A DNA stretch of 64,000 bases from Herbidospora mongoliensis (GCF_001570545.1 NZ_BBXD01000012.1:447106-511105); one strand, 5' to 3'. Positions 7,726-17,966 are shown, counted from the stretch's first letter. Program-made: numbers and translations. Notes: a model not told the origin generated them from the sequence alone.

Positions 7726-10056
7726 TCATTCCGATCTCAGCAGCAGCCCGGCCGGCAGCCGCGAGGCGGTCCGGCCCGGCCAGGCGGCCAGCAGGTTGGC
7801 GATCAGCAGGGTGAGGGGCCCGACCAGGAGCAGCGCCCAGCCCGCCACCGGTGGGACGTGGAGCAGGGGCGTGACGTCGGCGGTGACCCGCCAGACCACC
7901 CGCCCGGCGGCCAGGCCCAGCGGCACCCCGAACGCCAGCCCCGCCACGGCCAGCAGCGTCGCCTGGGTGACGACGATGAGGCGGGCCTGGACGCGGGTCA
8001 GGCCGATGGCCCGCAGGACGGCCAGTTCGTGCGCCCGCCGCCGGACCGCCGTGGCCAGGGCGTGGCCGACCGCGCCGACGCCGAGGATCGCCAGGAAGGC
8101 GGCCAGCGCGATCGGCAGCACGCGGTGCTCCTGGAGTTCGCCGAGCTGGAACGGCGGCCCGACCGGTTCGAGCGGCACGTCGGGTTCGCCGACCGCGGCG
8201 GCGATCCGGGTCCGCAGGGCGCCGGGGTCGGTGCCGGGGCGGGCCGAGATCAGGATCGCGTGGAGCTTGAACCCGTCGAACAGCGCGTCGTAGGTGGCGT
8301 CGGTGACCCAGCCGCCGGACGCGTAGGTGTTGTGGCTGGCCTCCGGCACGAACCCGATGCCGGTCACGGTCAGCGCGGCCGTGCGGGTGCCGGTGAGGGT
8401 GATCCGGTCGCCGACCCCGGCGCCGAGGGCGCGGGCGCTGTGCGGGGCCAGCATGACCTCTCCGGTCCGCTTCGGCAGGGCCCCCTCCATCGTCACCACC
8501 CGGATCCCGGTGGCCTCACGGGAGAACAGGGAGACGGCCGTGCCGCCCGAGACCGCCACGCCGAGGCGGGTGTCGGTCAGCCCGGTGACGTCGGGGTCGG
8601 CGGCGATGCTCCTGCGCCCGGCGTCGATCGCGTCCTGGGGGAGCGGGTCCTCTCCGCCGACGCCCAGGGGTAAGACGAACTGGTGGGTCTGGCCGAAGGC
8701 CTCCGGGTTGTGCCCCGTCTCCTCGACCCCGGCGGCGAACGTGAACGCCGCCAGCACCCCGAGCACGCCGGTGACCGCGCCCAGCAGCGCGGGCCTGACG
8801 GGCACCCCGTCGCGGCCCGGCTCCAGCGCGAACCGGGCCCCGATCGCGATCGGCACGGGCAGGCCGAGCCGGGCCATGCGGGACGGCCGCTGTGACCCCC
8901 GCAGTGACCCCCCCAGCGACCCCCGCCCGGTCATGAACGCGGCGAGCACACCCCAGCCGAACACGAACAGCGGCGCCGACACCATCCCCGGGATCAGCAC
9001 GAGCGCGTCGAAATGCCGCCCCGGATCGGGCTCCCGGAGCCCGGCCGCCCCGAGCGGCATCAGCCCGGACGCGAGATAAGCGCCCAGCCCGCCCGACAGT
9101 GCCCCCGCGAGTGCGGCCAGTGCCGGAGCGACCGCCGCCGTCACGGCCGCCTGGCGCGGGGCCAGCCCGGCCGCCCGCAGCGGGCGCAGCGCCGCCGCCG
9201 AGGCCGCGACGGAGCGGCTCACCGACTGGCCGACCAGCACCAGCGCCGCCGCCAGCGCGGCCAGCCCGAACGTCAGCAGCACCGCCGCGCCGAACCGGAC
9301 CACCTCACGGTCGTGGTCGGCGATGCGCGAGGACATGTCCCACATGTCGATGTCCTGCCGCCCGGTCACCCTGGCCAGCCCCTCCCGGAACCCGGCCGGG
9401 TCGCCTTTCAGCCGGACCAGGGCGTTGGCATAGGAGCCGCCGGGCATCTCGAGGTTGGCCCGATGGGCCGCCAGGAACCCGGGACCCGGGTGCAGGTAAC
9501 CCGGATGGCCGACCTCGTCGCGGAACCAGTTCGACCGCACGACGCCCACCACCCGGACGGCCACCACGGGTCCCCGCGCCGCCGTCGTCATATCGGAGGC
9601 GAACTGCTCGGGCGCGTAGAGCCGCACGTCGACCACGTCACCCGGGTGGTGGCCGGTCGCGGCGGTGACGACCATCTCGTCGGGGGCGGCCGGATCCCAC
9701 ATGCGTCCCTCGAGGACGACGGGCCGCTCGACCGTCAGCCCATATTGGTCGTCGATCGCCGGGAACCAGCCGAGCCCGCGACCCCGGACCTCGAACGAGG
9801 TGATCAGGAAGGCGCCCAGCGCCTCGACCTGCGGCAGCGCCCTGACCGCCGCCCAGTCGAGACCGGGCATGTTGGGCAGCACGCCGTAGGTCGCCGGGGT
9901 CGACGCCGCCCACAGCCGGTCGACGGCCGAGTCGGCCCGCCGGGCCCCGGCCAGCGCCGTCAGCACGGTCGTCACGGCCAGTGCCACCAGCAGGGCCAGA
10001 GCGACCAGGGAACGCCCCCGATTGCGCAGCTCCAGCCTGATCCAGAGACCCGTCAT
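7726..10056 (-). CDS. ABC transporter permease, FtsX/MacB type (third of three)
   Basis: A 776-residue membrane protein with the FtsX layout. One N-terminal helix (SLVALALLVALAVTTVLTAL) precedes a large extracytoplasmic region with the phrase TGRQDIDMWDMS, then helices near residues 255-380. A second helix and extracellular domain follow (~430-620), with a C-terminal three-helix FtsX unit (LAAFLAILGVGAVGHALATA, LAVLRAIGLTRVQARLIVVT). It is paralogous to the next two permease genes, which share the same motifs (TGRxDIDxWDM, AVLRAxGLT). No separate ATPase lies beside it, so it probably uses the one at 14901-15593. The upstream junction is a 52-bp gap, unlike the overlaps elsewhere in this operon. 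Confidence 0.9.
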   Translation of the reverse strand: MTGLWIRLELRNRGRSLVALALLVALAVTTVLTALAGARRADSAVDRLWAASTPATYGVLPNMPGLDWAAVRALPQVEALGAFLITSFEVRGRGLGWFPAIDDQYGLTVERPVVLEGRMWDPAAPDEMVVTAATGHHPGDVVDVRLYAPEQFASDMTTAARGPVVAVRVVGVVRSNWFRDEVGHPGYLHPGPGFLAAHRANLEMPGGSYANALVRLKGDPAGFREGLARVTGRQDIDMWDMSSRIADHDREVVRFGAAVLLTFGLAALAAALVLVGQSVSRSVAASAAALRPLRAAGLAPRQAAVTAAVAPALAALAGALSGGLGAYLASGLMPLGAAGLREPDPGRHFDALVLIPGMVSAPLFVFGWGVLAAFMTGRGSLGGSLRGSQRPSRMARLGLPVPIAIGARFALEPGRDGVPVRPALLGAVTGVLGVLAAFTFAAGVEETGHNPEAFGQTHQFVLPLGVGGEDPLPQDAIDAGRRSIAADPDVTGLTDTRLGVAVSGGTAVSLFSREATGIRVVTMEGALPKRTGEVMLAPHSARALGAGVGDRITLTGTRTAALTVTGIGFVPEASHNTYASGGWVTDATYDALFDGFKLHAILISARPGTDPGALRTRIAAAVGEPDVPLEPVGPPFQLGELQEHRVLPIALAAFLAILGVGAVGHALATAVRRRAHELAVLRAIGLTRVQARLIVVTQATLLAVAGLAFGVPLGLAAGRVVWRVTADVTPLLHVPPVAGWALLLVGPLTLLIANLLAAWPGRTASRLPAGLLLRSE

Positions 10057-10108
10057 CGCGCCGCCCTCACGACGCCGCCGGCCCGCAGCCGGGTCAGGAA
10101 CGTGATCA

Positions 10109-12505
10109 TCATTCGGCCCTCAGGGTGTCGGCGACCCGGAGCCGGGTCAGTGTGCGGCCCGGCCAGACGGCCAGCAGGGTCGCGGTCAGCAGGGCGATCG
10201 GGGCGGCCAGGACCAGGGCCCAGAACGCCACCGGCGGCTGGTAGTGGATCGGCCACAGGTCGGCCACCAGCCGCCACAGCGCCCGGCCGAGCGCGACGCC
10301 GAGCGGCACGCCGAAGACCAGCCCGGTGACGGCCAGCACCCCCGCCTGGGTGACCACGATCCGGCGGGCCTCGCGCGGAGTCAGCCCGAGCGCCCGCAGC
10401 ACCGCCACCTCGTGGGAGCGACGGCGGACCGCCGTGGTCAGCACGTGGCCGATCGCGCCGACCGCCAGCAGCGCCAGGAACCCGGCCAGGGCGACCGGGA
10501 GGATGGCCAGCTGGGTGATCTCGGCCACCTCGGGAGGCGTCACGGCGGGCTGGGCGTACAGGCCCGCGGCGTCGAGGGCGGCGGGGTCGGTGCCGGGCCG
10601 CAGGCCGATCAGGATCGAGCGGAACTTGTAGCCGGTGCCGAAGAGCCGGGTGAAGCCCTCGTGGGTGACCGCGCCGCCCCGGTCGTAGGAGTTGTGCGCG
10701 CCGATCGTGGTGAACCCGATGCCGGTCACCGTGAAGGTGGCCGTGCCGGGCTCACCGGAGAGGGGGAGCCGGTCGCCCACTCGCACGCCCAGGTCCTGGG
10801 CGGTGCCGAGGGCCAGCATCATCTCGTCGGGGGCGCGCGGGGCCCGTCCGTCCAGGGTGATCAGCGGCAGGTCGCCCGTGGTGTGCAGGGCCACGCGGGT
10901 CTCGCCGTTTCCGTGGGGAAGGTTCACCGCGGAAGCCGCGGCCGGACTGCGGCCGTCCGCGTCCCGCGTCTCCGCGACGGCGGTCCGGTCGTCGGTCAGC
11001 CCGGTCACCCCCGGGCTCTTCCGCAGTGCGGCGAGCACCGGGGCGGGGTCGGCGGCCTCACCGTTGGCGCCGAGGTAGATCTCCGCCTGGTGGGTCTGGC
11101 CGAACCGCTCCGGATGCGTTCCGGCGTCGGTGACCCCGGCGAGGAAGGTGAACGCCGCCAGCACGCCCAGCACCCCGACCACCGAGCCGAGCAGCGCGGG
11201 CCTGGTGGGGACGGCCGGTCCGCGTTCCAGCGCGAACCGGGCGCCGGTCACGACGGCGGGTGGCAGATCGGCCCGCGCGGCGGCGGTCGCGACCACGCTG
11301 GGCCTGGCCACCCGGACCCCGCGGGGCGACAGCGTCAGCCAGGCCGAGAAGGCCGCCGCCAGTCCGGCCGCCACGACCGTCAGCAGTGCGCCGGGGGCGA
11401 GCACCGGCCAGTCGGCGTCCAGGCCGGGGGCGGGCTCGATGAGCGCGGCGGTGCCGATGGGCAGCAGCGGTGAGAGGGCGATCGCCGCCGCCACCCCGAG
11501 CAGCGCCCCGGCGGTCGCCGCGAGCGACGGCCCGGCCGTCGCGGCCAGCACGCCCTGGGCGCGGGTCAGGCCGAGTGGCCGCAGCACCGCCAGCGCGGCG
11601 GCCGAGGCGGCGGCGTGGCGGGAGATCGTCTGCCCGATGAGCACCGCCGACGCGGCGAGGATCGCCATCCCGAACGCCAGCAGCGACCACGCCTCGAACC
11701 GGATCAGCTCCTGCTGGTGGTCGATGAAGCGGTTCATGTCCCAGACGTCGATGTCGGTCCGCCCGGTCGCCTCCGCCAGTTCCCTCGTGAACTGCGGCAG
11801 CGAGGCCCGCAGCCGGACCATCGCGTTGTAGTTGGCCAGGTCCCGCCCCCCGGCGACGCTGTGCTCGTGGGCCCGGAAGAACGCGGGGGAGGGGAAGACG
11901 TCCCCGGCCCGCGTCTCCAGCGAGTCGGAGAACCAGCCCGACCGGATGATCGCGGTGATCCGGACCACCAGGCGGGGCCCGGTCGCGGTGATCGTCTCCC
12001 GGATGGTCGGGTCGGTGATGCCGCGGTCGACCTCTTCCGGGGTGAACAGGCGCATGGTGACGGTGGCGCCGACGCCCTTGTCCCAGGTCTCGGCGAACCC
12101 CGAGGTCACGGCCGCCTCGTCGGCGGCCGTCGGCAGCCGGCCCTCCAGGACCACCGGCTTCTCGATGGTGTTCCAGATCTGGTCGTCGGCGGGTGGCGGC
12201 TTGGCGCCCATCAGCCCGGGCGGGTCCTCGAAGAACCACTGGCCGGTGACCGGGAAGGTCGCCAGCGCCTCCACCGACGGCAGCGCGCGGATCTTCGCCC
12301 AGTCGAACCCCGGCCGGTTGGGCAGCACCATCGCCTCCGCCGGCAGGGTGATCGCCAGCATCCGGTCGCCCGCGCTTCCTCCTCGCCTGGCCCCGGCCAC
12401 CGCCGCCAGGACGGCGGCCAGCGCGATCGCGACGAGCAGGGCGAGTGCCGTCAGCGCCCGCCAGCGGGAGCGGGTCTCCAGCCGGAGCCAGTGGCCGGTC
12501 ACCAT
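10109..12505 (-). CDS. ABC transporter permease, FtsX/MacB type (second of three)
   Basis: A 798-residue FtsX-type permease. An N-terminal helix ([20 protein letters not shown]) follows a basic start. A long extracytoplasmic domain ends in [14 protein letters not shown], with four or so helices (~270-400), a second extracellular domain, and the C-terminal unit [20 protein letters not shown] plus [20 protein letters not shown]. Family knowledge: such permeases export lipids, peptides or antibiotics, or act as mechanotransmitters with a cytoplasmic ATPase. Its ATG overlaps the stop of the preceding permease gene by 7 bp, implying coupled translation. The substrate is unknown. Confidence 0.9.
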   Translation of the reverse strand: MVTGHWLRLETRSRWRALTALALLVAIALAAVLAAVAGARRGGSAGDRMLAITLPAEAMVLPNRPGFDWAKIRALPSVEALATFPVTGQWFFEDPPGLMGAKPPPADDQIWNTIEKPVVLEGRLPTAADEAAVTSGFAETWDKGVGATVTMRLFTPEEVDRGITDPTIRETITATGPRLVVRITAIIRSGWFSDSLETRAGDVFPSPAFFRAHEHSVAGGRDLANYNAMVRLRASLPQFTRELAEATGRTDIDVWDMNRFIDHQQELIRFEAWSLLAFGMAILAASAVLIGQTISRHAAASAAALAVLRPLGLTRAQGVLAATAGPSLAATAGALLGVAAAIALSPLLPIGTAALIEPAPGLDADWPVLAPGALLTVVAAGLAAAFSAWLTLSPRGVRVARPSVVATAAARADLPPAVVTGARFALERGPAVPTRPALLGSVVGVLGVLAAFTFLAGVTDAGTHPERFGQTHQAEIYLGANGEAADPAPVLAALRKSPGVTGLTDDRTAVAETRDADGRSPAAASAVNLPHGNGETRVALHTTGDLPLITLDGRAPRAPDEMMLALGTAQDLGVRVGDRLPLSGEPGTATFTVTGIGFTTIGAHNSYDRGGAVTHEGFTRLFGTGYKFRSILIGLRPGTDPAALDAAGLYAQPAVTPPEVAEITQLAILPVALAGFLALLAVGAIGHVLTTAVRRRSHEVAVLRALGLTPREARRIVVTQAGVLAVTGLVFGVPLGVALGRALWRLVADLWPIHYQPPVAFWALVLAAPIALLTATLLAVWPGRTLTRLRVADTLRAE

Positions 12506-14904
12506 TCGGTCCGCAGGACGTGGCCGACCCGGACGCGGGTGGAGGCGTGCGCCGGCCAGACCGCGAGCAGGACGGCGGCCAGCAGCGTGACCGGGCCGAT
12601 CAGCAGCAGCGCCATCAGCGCCAGCGGCGGTTGGTAGAAGAACGGCATCGTGTCGGCGACGATCCTCCAGAGCACCCGGCCGAGAAGGAAACCGAGAGGC
12701 ACCCCGAGCGCCACCCCGGTCAGCGCCAGGATGCTCGCCTGGGTGATCACCACCCAGCGCCCCTGACGGCGGGTCATACCGCAGGCCCGCAGCACCGCCA
12801 TGTCGTGCTTGCGGCGGCGGATCGCGGTGACCAGGGCGTGTGCGACCGCGCCGAGCGCCAGCAGGCCGAGGAAGGCGCCCAGGGCGATCGGCAGCACCTC
12901 CACGCCGCGCATCTGGTCGAGTTGCTCCGGCGGGTCGGGCGGGCCGACGCCCCCGCCGGTGGGGAATCCGCTGTTGATCCGGGCCATGACGGCCGACGGG
13001 TCGGCGGCGCCGGTCACCGAGACCAGGCCGAGCAGGAACTTGAACGTCCCCGGCGGGAACAGCCGGTCATAACCGGCATGGCCGACCACGCCACCCTCGT
13101 CGTAGTCGTTGTGCGGCCCGGCCGGAACGAAACCGACGCCGGAGACGCGGAAGGTCTGCCGCCCGAGCGGCCCGGTCAGGATGAGGTCGTCGCCGACGTC
13201 CGCGCCGATCCGGTCGGCGGTGGAGACGGCCAGCATGACCTCCCGGTCGCTTTCCGGAGCCGCGCCCTCGGTGAGGACCGGCCGCCAGGGCCTGTCGTGG
13301 GAGCGGATTCCCCACAGGGTCACCGAGACCGGCCCGGCCTGCGCCACTCCGACCGTGGCCGAACTCGCCGTGTCCACCTGAGGGTCGGCCGCGATGGCGG
13401 CGATGACGGCCGCCGGGTCCCCGAAGGACTGGCCGCCCAGGCCCAGGAAGGCGGTGAGCTGGAAGTTCTGGCCGTATCTCTCGGGGTTGGTGCCGGCGTC
13501 CTGTACGCCGCTGGAGAACATGAACGCCGCCGTCACGCCGAGCACCCCGACGACCGCGCTCAGCAGGGCGGGCCGCACCGGCAGCGCGTCGGCGCCCCGG
13601 CCGCGCTCCAGCGCGAACCTGATCCCCACCACGACCGGCACCGGCAGACCGGCCCGCGCGGCCGTGGCGACCAGAGGCGACGGGTTCCCCGGACGCCCGG
13701 ACGCGCCCGGCCGCAGGGCGATCCACGCCGATCCCGCCGCCCCGGCCACGACCAGCAGCACCGTCAGCGCGGCGCCCGCGCCGAGCGCCGGCCAGTCGGC
13801 GTCGAACCCCGGGGAGGGCTCGACACCGGCCGCCGCGCCCATGGGCATCAGGCGGGAGGCGAGGACGGCCCCGGCGACCCCGATGACCGCGCCACCGGCG
13901 GCGGACAGCAGCGGAAGGCTCACGGCGGTCCACACCGCCTGGCGCGGGGTCATCCCGACGGCCCGGAGGGTGCGCAGCGCTCCCGCGGCCGCCGCTGTGT
14001 ACCGCGCCAGGGCCTGGCCGATCAGCACCACCGCCACGACGAACGCCGCCAGGCCGAACGCCAGCAGGCAGGCCGCCTCGAAGGCGATCAGCTGGTCCGT
14101 GTGGCGGCCTCGTTCGGCTTCGTCCCACATGTCGATGTCGGTGCGGCCGGTCACTTTCGCGAAGCTCTCCTTGAACGCCGCGATCCCGCTCTCGCCGTCA
14201 CGCAGCCGCACGAACCCGTTCACGTAGCCGTCGCGTGCCACGCCCAGGAAGGTGTCCGGATAGCGCCGGACCAGTTCGGGGCTGGGCAGCACCCCACCTT
14301 CACCCGATCCGGACTTGTCGAGGAACCAGGGGGTCCGGAACACCCCGACGATCGTGGCCCGGACCCGCGGGCCGGTGTAGGGCACCTCCCCCGAGGAGGG
14401 CGTCGTCTCCTCGGGGGTGCCCAGCCGCAACGTGATCCGGTCGCCGACGCCCCGCCCGAAACGCTCGGCGAACATGGGCGAGACCATGACCTCGTCGATC
14501 CGGCTCCGGTCGAACACGCGTCCGTCGAGGAGCACCGGTATCTCCAGGGCGCTGAAGATCCCGTCGTCGCCGGGGGCGAAGGTGGACGCCAGCGGGGCAT
14601 CCGGGTCCTCCACCGAGAAGGCGGGCAGGACGAACGTGGTGACCGCCTCCACCTCGGGCATCGCCCTGACCCGCTCCCAGTCGAAGCCGCCCTGGTTGGG
14701 CAGCACCGTGAGCGTCGCCGGCCTGGTGACCGCCTCCAGCCGTTCGTAGGCCGACAGCCCCCGCCGTGCCCCCGCGACGGCGGTCAGCACGGTCGCCAGC
14801 GCGAACGCGATCAACAGCGCCAGCACCACCGCCGAGCGCCCCCGGCGGCGCCACTCCAGGCGCAGCCACACGGTGGTCACGGCGCTGGTCACGGCGCCGG
14901 TCAT
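12499..14904 (-). CDS. ABC transporter permease, FtsX/MacB type (first of three)
   Basis: An 801-residue FtsX-type permease directly downstream of its probable ATPase, with a 4-bp ATGA overlap. Visible parts are the N-terminal helix ([20 protein letters not shown]), an extracellular domain with [15 protein letters not shown], a membrane cluster (~270-400), a second extracellular domain and the C-terminal FtsX unit ([40 protein letters not shown]). It shares the order of all segments with the two permeases downstream, so the three arose by tandem duplication and then diverged. Confidence 0.9.
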   Translation of the reverse strand: MTGAVTSAVTTVWLRLEWRRRGRSAVVLALLIAFALATVLTAVAGARRGLSAYERLEAVTRPATLTVLPNQGGFDWERVRAMPEVEAVTTFVLPAFSVEDPDAPLASTFAPGDDGIFSALEIPVLLDGRVFDRSRIDEVMVSPMFAERFGRGVGDRITLRLGTPEETTPSSGEVPYTGPRVRATIVGVFRTPWFLDKSGSGEGGVLPSPELVRRYPDTFLGVARDGYVNGFVRLRDGESGIAAFKESFAKVTGRTDIDMWDEAERGRHTDQLIAFEAACLLAFGLAAFVVAVVLIGQALARYTAAAAGALRTLRAVGMTPRQAVWTAVSLPLLSAAGGAVIGVAGAVLASRLMPMGAAAGVEPSPGFDADWPALGAGAALTVLLVVAGAAGSAWIALRPGASGRPGNPSPLVATAARAGLPVPVVVGIRFALERGRGADALPVRPALLSAVVGVLGVTAAFMFSSGVQDAGTNPERYGQNFQLTAFLGLGGQSFGDPAAVIAAIAADPQVDTASSATVGVAQAGPVSVTLWGIRSHDRPWRPVLTEGAAPESDREVMLAVSTADRIGADVGDDLILTGPLGRQTFRVSGVGFVPAGPHNDYDEGGVVGHAGYDRLFPPGTFKFLLGLVSVTGAADPSAVMARINSGFPTGGGVGPPDPPEQLDQMRGVEVLPIALGAFLGLLALGAVAHALVTAIRRRKHDMAVLRACGMTRRQGRWVVITQASILALTGVALGVPLGFLLGRVLWRIVADTMPFFYQPPLALMALLLIGPVTLLAAVLLAVWPAHASTRVRVGHVLRTEW

Positions 14905-15593
14905 GTCGGCTCGATCCGCCCGTCCCGCATCCGGATCGACCGCGACGCCCCGGCCGCGACCTCGGCGGCGTGGGTCACCATGATGATCGTCTGACCGTCT
15001 TCGTGCAGCCGCCGGAACAACTCCAGCACCTCCAGGCCGCCCTCGCTGTCGAGCGCCCCGGTCGGCTCGTCGGCCAGCAGCAGGCTCGGCTGGTTGACCA
15101 GCGCCCGCGCGATGGCCAGCCGCTGCCGCTGGCCTCCGGACAGCACGGCCGGCACCTGCTGCAACCGGTCACCCAGACCCAGCAGGTCGAGCAGGTCGCG
15201 GGCGCGCGCCTCGGCGGCCCGCCGCTTCATCCCGCCCAGCACGCCCGGCAGCACCAGGTTGTCGAGCGCGGACACGCCGTCGAGCAGGTTGAAGAACTGG
15301 AACACGAACCCGATGTGGTGGCGGCGGAACTTGGCCAGCCAGTCTTCGTCGCGGCCGTCGACGCGTTCCCCGGCGACCTCGATGGTGCCGTCGTCGACGC
15401 CGTCGAGCCCGGCGATGACGTTCAGCAGGGTCGACTTGCCGCAGCCCGAAGGCCCCATGACGGCCACGAACTCGCCCTGGGCGACGTCGAAGTCGACGCC
15501 CCGGAGCGCGCGGACGGGAGCGAGTTCGGCTTCGAAGGTCCGGCGGGCGCCCCGCACCCGGACGGCGGTGTCGCCGGGAATCTCGGTGGGCAT
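14901..15593 (-). CDS. ABC transporter ATP-binding protein, LolD/MacB type
   Basis: A 230-residue stand-alone ATPase. It has Walker A (GPSGCGKST, about residues 45-53), Q-loop (GFVFQFFNLLDGVSALDN), signature (LSGGQRQRLAIARAL), Walker B plus catalytic Glu (SLLLADEPTGALD) and the switch His (IIMVTHAAEVA). The FFNLL and GALD patterns are typical of the MacB/LolD/FtsE class that works with FtsX permeases. The chosen ATG overlaps the stop of the cyclase gene (ATGA), and the 3' end overlaps the first permease. It is the only ATPase for three permeases in this operon. Confidence 0.95.
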   Translation of the reverse strand: MPTEIPGDTAVRVRGARRTFEAELAPVRALRGVDFDVAQGEFVAVMGPSGCGKSTLLNVIAGLDGVDDGTIEVAGERVDGRDEDWLAKFRRHHIGFVFQFFNLLDGVSALDNLVLPGVLGGMKRRAAEARARDLLDLLGLGDRLQQVPAVLSGGQRQRLAIARALVNQPSLLLADEPTGALDSEGGLEVLELFRRLHEDGQTIIMVTHAAEVAAGASRSIRMRDGRIEPT

Positions 15594-16876
15594 CAGTGTT
15601 CCTCCGGGAGGTGGAAGGCGGTGACGGGGGTGGACCGGCCCTTGACGAGGCGCGGTCCGAGGGGGATCCAGGGCGGCCCGGCGGGCAGCGCGTCCAAAGT
15701 GCTGGCGGCGGCGACGGTGCCGGAAGGCCGGGCCAGGTCCTGCATCCGCGCCGCCAGGTTCACCGTGTCGCCGACCAGCGTGTATTCGACCCGTTCCTCG
15801 CTGCCGAGCAGCGCGGCGGCGACCTCGCCCGTGCACAGCCCGATGCCGAGCGTGAACGGCGTCCTCCACTCGGTGTTGAGCAGCCGTTGGCGGGCGTGCA
15901 TCTGGCGGGCCGCCGCGATCCCCGAGGCGGCGTGGCCGGGGCGCGGGTCGGGGGCGCCGAAGACGGCCATCACGGCGTCGCCGACGTACTGCATCACGGT
16001 GCCGCCCTCGCGGAGGATGGCCGCGTTCATGGCCCGCCGGTGGGAGTTGAGCTGCCCGGCCAGCACGGCCGGGTCGGTGTGCTCGGCGATGGCCGAATAT
16101 CCGCGCACGTCGCTCATCAGCACGGTCACCGTGAGCCGTTCGGTGCGGTCGAACCGGTCGGCCAGCAGCTTGTCGGCCAGCCCGCTGGGCAACAGGCGGG
16201 AGAGGCGCTCGCCCTGCTCGTCGCGGCGCAGGATGGCGGTGTGCAGCATCCGCAGGCGCTTCAGCGCGCCCTGCCGCCCGGCGGAGGCACCCCGCGCCAG
16301 CTTGAGGAACAACTGCTCGACGAGCGCGTTCACCTTCTCCGGGCTGTCGCCGGCCGCCGCCGCGATGGCCTTCACCGACCGCCCCTCGGCGACCTGCCGC
16401 AGCAGGGCCTCCTCGGCCGGCGTCAGCTCCGGCGACCGCGCCGGTGACAGAAGATCCTGGACGATCTGGGGATCGATCATCGACCCGCCCGCGGCCACCT
16501 CACGAATGGCCCGGCCGAGTAATCGCGCGTCCGCGATCCGGTCCTTCAGCAGGTACGCGTACCCGTCGGCCCCCTCGGACAGGAGCTTCACCGCGTAGTC
16601 GGGGTCGTCGTACTGGCTCAGCACCACGACGCCGGTGCCCGGGAGGCGCCCTCGAACCTCCCGGGCGGCGTCGATGCCCTCGTCCTGGAAGGTCGGCGGC
16701 ATCCGGATGTCGGTGACGAGCACCTGCGGCCGCAGTTCCTCGGCACGCGCGACGAGCTCGTCGTAGTCGGCGGCCACGCCGACCACCTCCAGGGCGGGAT
16801 CCCCGGCCAGCAGCGCGCGCACGCCCTCGCGGACGATCAGGTTGTCGTCGGCGAGTAACACGGTGATGCGGTCCAC
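15593..16876 (-). CDS. Response regulator fused to class III adenylate/guanylate cyclase
   Basis: About 427 residues in three parts. The receiver (~4-125) has LLADDNLIVREGV, the acceptor Asp in VLVTDIRMPP and VVVLSQYDD. A degenerate LuxR-like helical segment (~150-215) contains LTPAEEALLRQVAEGRS. The class III cyclase domain (~245-420) has both metal aspartates (VLMSDVRGYSAIAEH, YVGDAVMAVFG) and the transition-state Asn and Arg (VGDTVNLAARMQ). The usual purine-specifying Lys is Gln (VMQYVGD) and the usual Asp is Thr (EYTLVGD); the Thr is a class IIIb feature. GTG at 16876 is used because it begins right at the receiver; longer starts add unrelated sequence. It is first in the leftward operon and divergent from a cyclic-nucleotide-binding protein. 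Confidence 0.9.
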   Translation of the reverse strand: MDRITVLLADDNLIVREGVRALLAGDPALEVVGVAADYDELVARAEELRPQVLVTDIRMPPTFQDEGIDAAREVRGRLPGTGVVVLSQYDDPDYAVKLLSEGADGYAYLLKDRIADARLLGRAIREVAAGGSMIDPQIVQDLLSPARSPELTPAEEALLRQVAEGRSVKAIAAAAGDSPEKVNALVEQLFLKLARGASAGRQGALKRLRMLHTAILRRDEQGERLSRLLPSGLADKLLADRFDRTERLTVTVLMSDVRGYSAIAEHTDPAVLAGQLNSHRRAMNAAILREGGTVMQYVGDAVMAVFGAPDPRPGHAASGIAAARQMHARQRLLNTEWRTPFTLGIGLCTGEVAAALLGSEERVEYTLVGDTVNLAARMQDLARPSGTVAAASTLDALPAGPPWIPLGPRLVKGRSTPVTAFHLPEEH

Positions 16877-16985
16877 GCCGCAAATGTCCCCCCTGACGGC
16901 GGGCCCGGTACAGAGGGTTAGCCCTCCTGCACCCCGATGGACACCTCCCTGTGGACGAACCCAGCGGATTTCTACCGTCGAAAGC
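16877..16985. promoter_or_regulatory. Divergent promoter region of the cAMP-type module
   Basis: These 109 bp separate the cyclase gene (leftward) from the cyclic-nucleotide-binding gene (rightward) and must hold both promoters. I see one short inverted repeat, GAGGG-TTAG-CCCTC, near 16912-16925. I see no Crp-like TGTGA-N6-TCACA site and no convincing -35/-10 pair. Confidence 0.4.
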
Positions 16986-17966
16986 ATGCGTGCAGAGACA
17001 CAGGCGACATCCCTGTCCTGGATCCCGTCCGAGGCGGTCAAGGGGTACACCCGGCCGATGTTCGACGCGGGGATCTCCCACTACGACGACCCACCCCCCG
17101 GACGCGTCGACGACCTGGAGGCGCTGCGCCGCGCCGATCGGTTCCGGTTCGCCAATGTCCTTCGCGTCTGGGCCGATTTCGGCGACGATGGCCGGGTGCT
17201 CGCCCACGGCGCCGGAGGAGGCGGAGTGATGGGCTCCACCACAGTCCGCTTAGGCCCGCTCGGCCTCACCCTGGCCGCCATCAGCCTGCCGGACCTGCGC
17301 ACCGAGACCGTGGGAGACGGCTTCGTCACCGTCACCCAGTCGGCCGGCGGCCGCACGTCGATCCCGTTCCCGCGCGCCACCGCCGGGATCCCGCGCTGGC
17401 GCTCCCCGCTGGTGTGGACGACGATCGCGGTCACCGTACGCGCCGACGGCACCTCTGACGTCACGCTGTCGGGTGCCAGCCCGTTCCCCCGGCACTGGGT
17501 CTACGACGCGTCCGGCCTGCTGATCCTCAAAGCGGGCGTGACCGACTTCAAGGCCTGGGCCGCCCAGCGCGCCACCCCCTGGGGCGCCGAGGACTCCCCG
17601 GTCGTCGTCACGGCCGCCGAGACCGCCCTCGAACGCGAGCTGTCCCGGCTGATCATGCGGGGGACGCGCAAGCCGGTCGTACGGGAACTGAAGGAAGGCG
17701 ACGCCCTGGTGCGCCAGGGCGAGCCCGGAGCATCGCTGTTCCTGCTCCTCGACGGCGTCGTCACGGTCGACGTCGACGGCCGCGAACTGGGCCGGGTCGG
17801 TCCGGGCGCGGTGCTGGGGGAGCGGGCCCTGCTGGAGAACGGCCACCGCACCGCCACGCTGACCGCGCTCACCCCCATCAGGGTGGCCGAGGCCGGCGCC
17901 GACATCATCGACCGGGCCGCCCTGGAACACCTGGCCCAGGGCCACCGCCGCGAGGAGTTCGCGTGA
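16986..17966 (+). CDS. Cyclic nucleotide-binding domain protein
   Basis: A 326-residue protein with a novel-looking N-terminal region (~1-205, mostly beta, no signal peptide) and a C-terminal cNMP-binding domain (~215-315). The latter has the family pattern: LKEGDALVRQGEPGASLFLL, GVVTVDVDGRELGRVGPGA, then a phosphate-binding cassette LGERALLENGHRTAT in which both the Glu (to ribose) and the Arg (to phosphate) are kept. There is no DNA-binding domain, so it is not a Crp-type regulator. ATG at 16986 starts the conserved-looking protein. It is divergent from the cyclase gene and overlaps the hydrolase gene by 4 bp, suggesting that it senses the cyclase product. Confidence 0.85.
   Translation: MRAETQATSLSWIPSEAVKGYTRPMFDAGISHYDDPPPGRVDDLEALRRADRFRFANVLRVWADFGDDGRVLAHGAGGGGVMGSTTVRLGPLGLTLAAISLPDLRTETVGDGFVTVTQSAGGRTSIPFPRATAGIPRWRSPLVWTTIAVTVRADGTSDVTLSGASPFPRHWVYDASGLLILKAGVTDFKAWAAQRATPWGAEDSPVVVTAAETALERELSRLIMRGTRKPVVRELKEGDALVRQGEPGASLFLLLDGVVTVDVDGRELGRVGPGAVLGERALLENGHRTATLTALTPIRVAEAGADIIDRAALEHLAQGHRREEFA

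Noticed and set aside
10057..10108. Short leftward frame (about 19 codons) between the second and third permease genes
   Set aside because: Too short and without a clear ribosome site; probably aids translational read-through only.
12445..14994. Long plus-strand frame across a permease gene
   Set aside because: Antisense shadow of an FtsX permease; no recognisable domain.
16912..16925. GAGGG-TTAG-CCCTC as a Crp-type or regulator site
   Set aside because: Only 5-bp arms and no likeness to a Crp consensus; kept only as a remark on the intergenic region.
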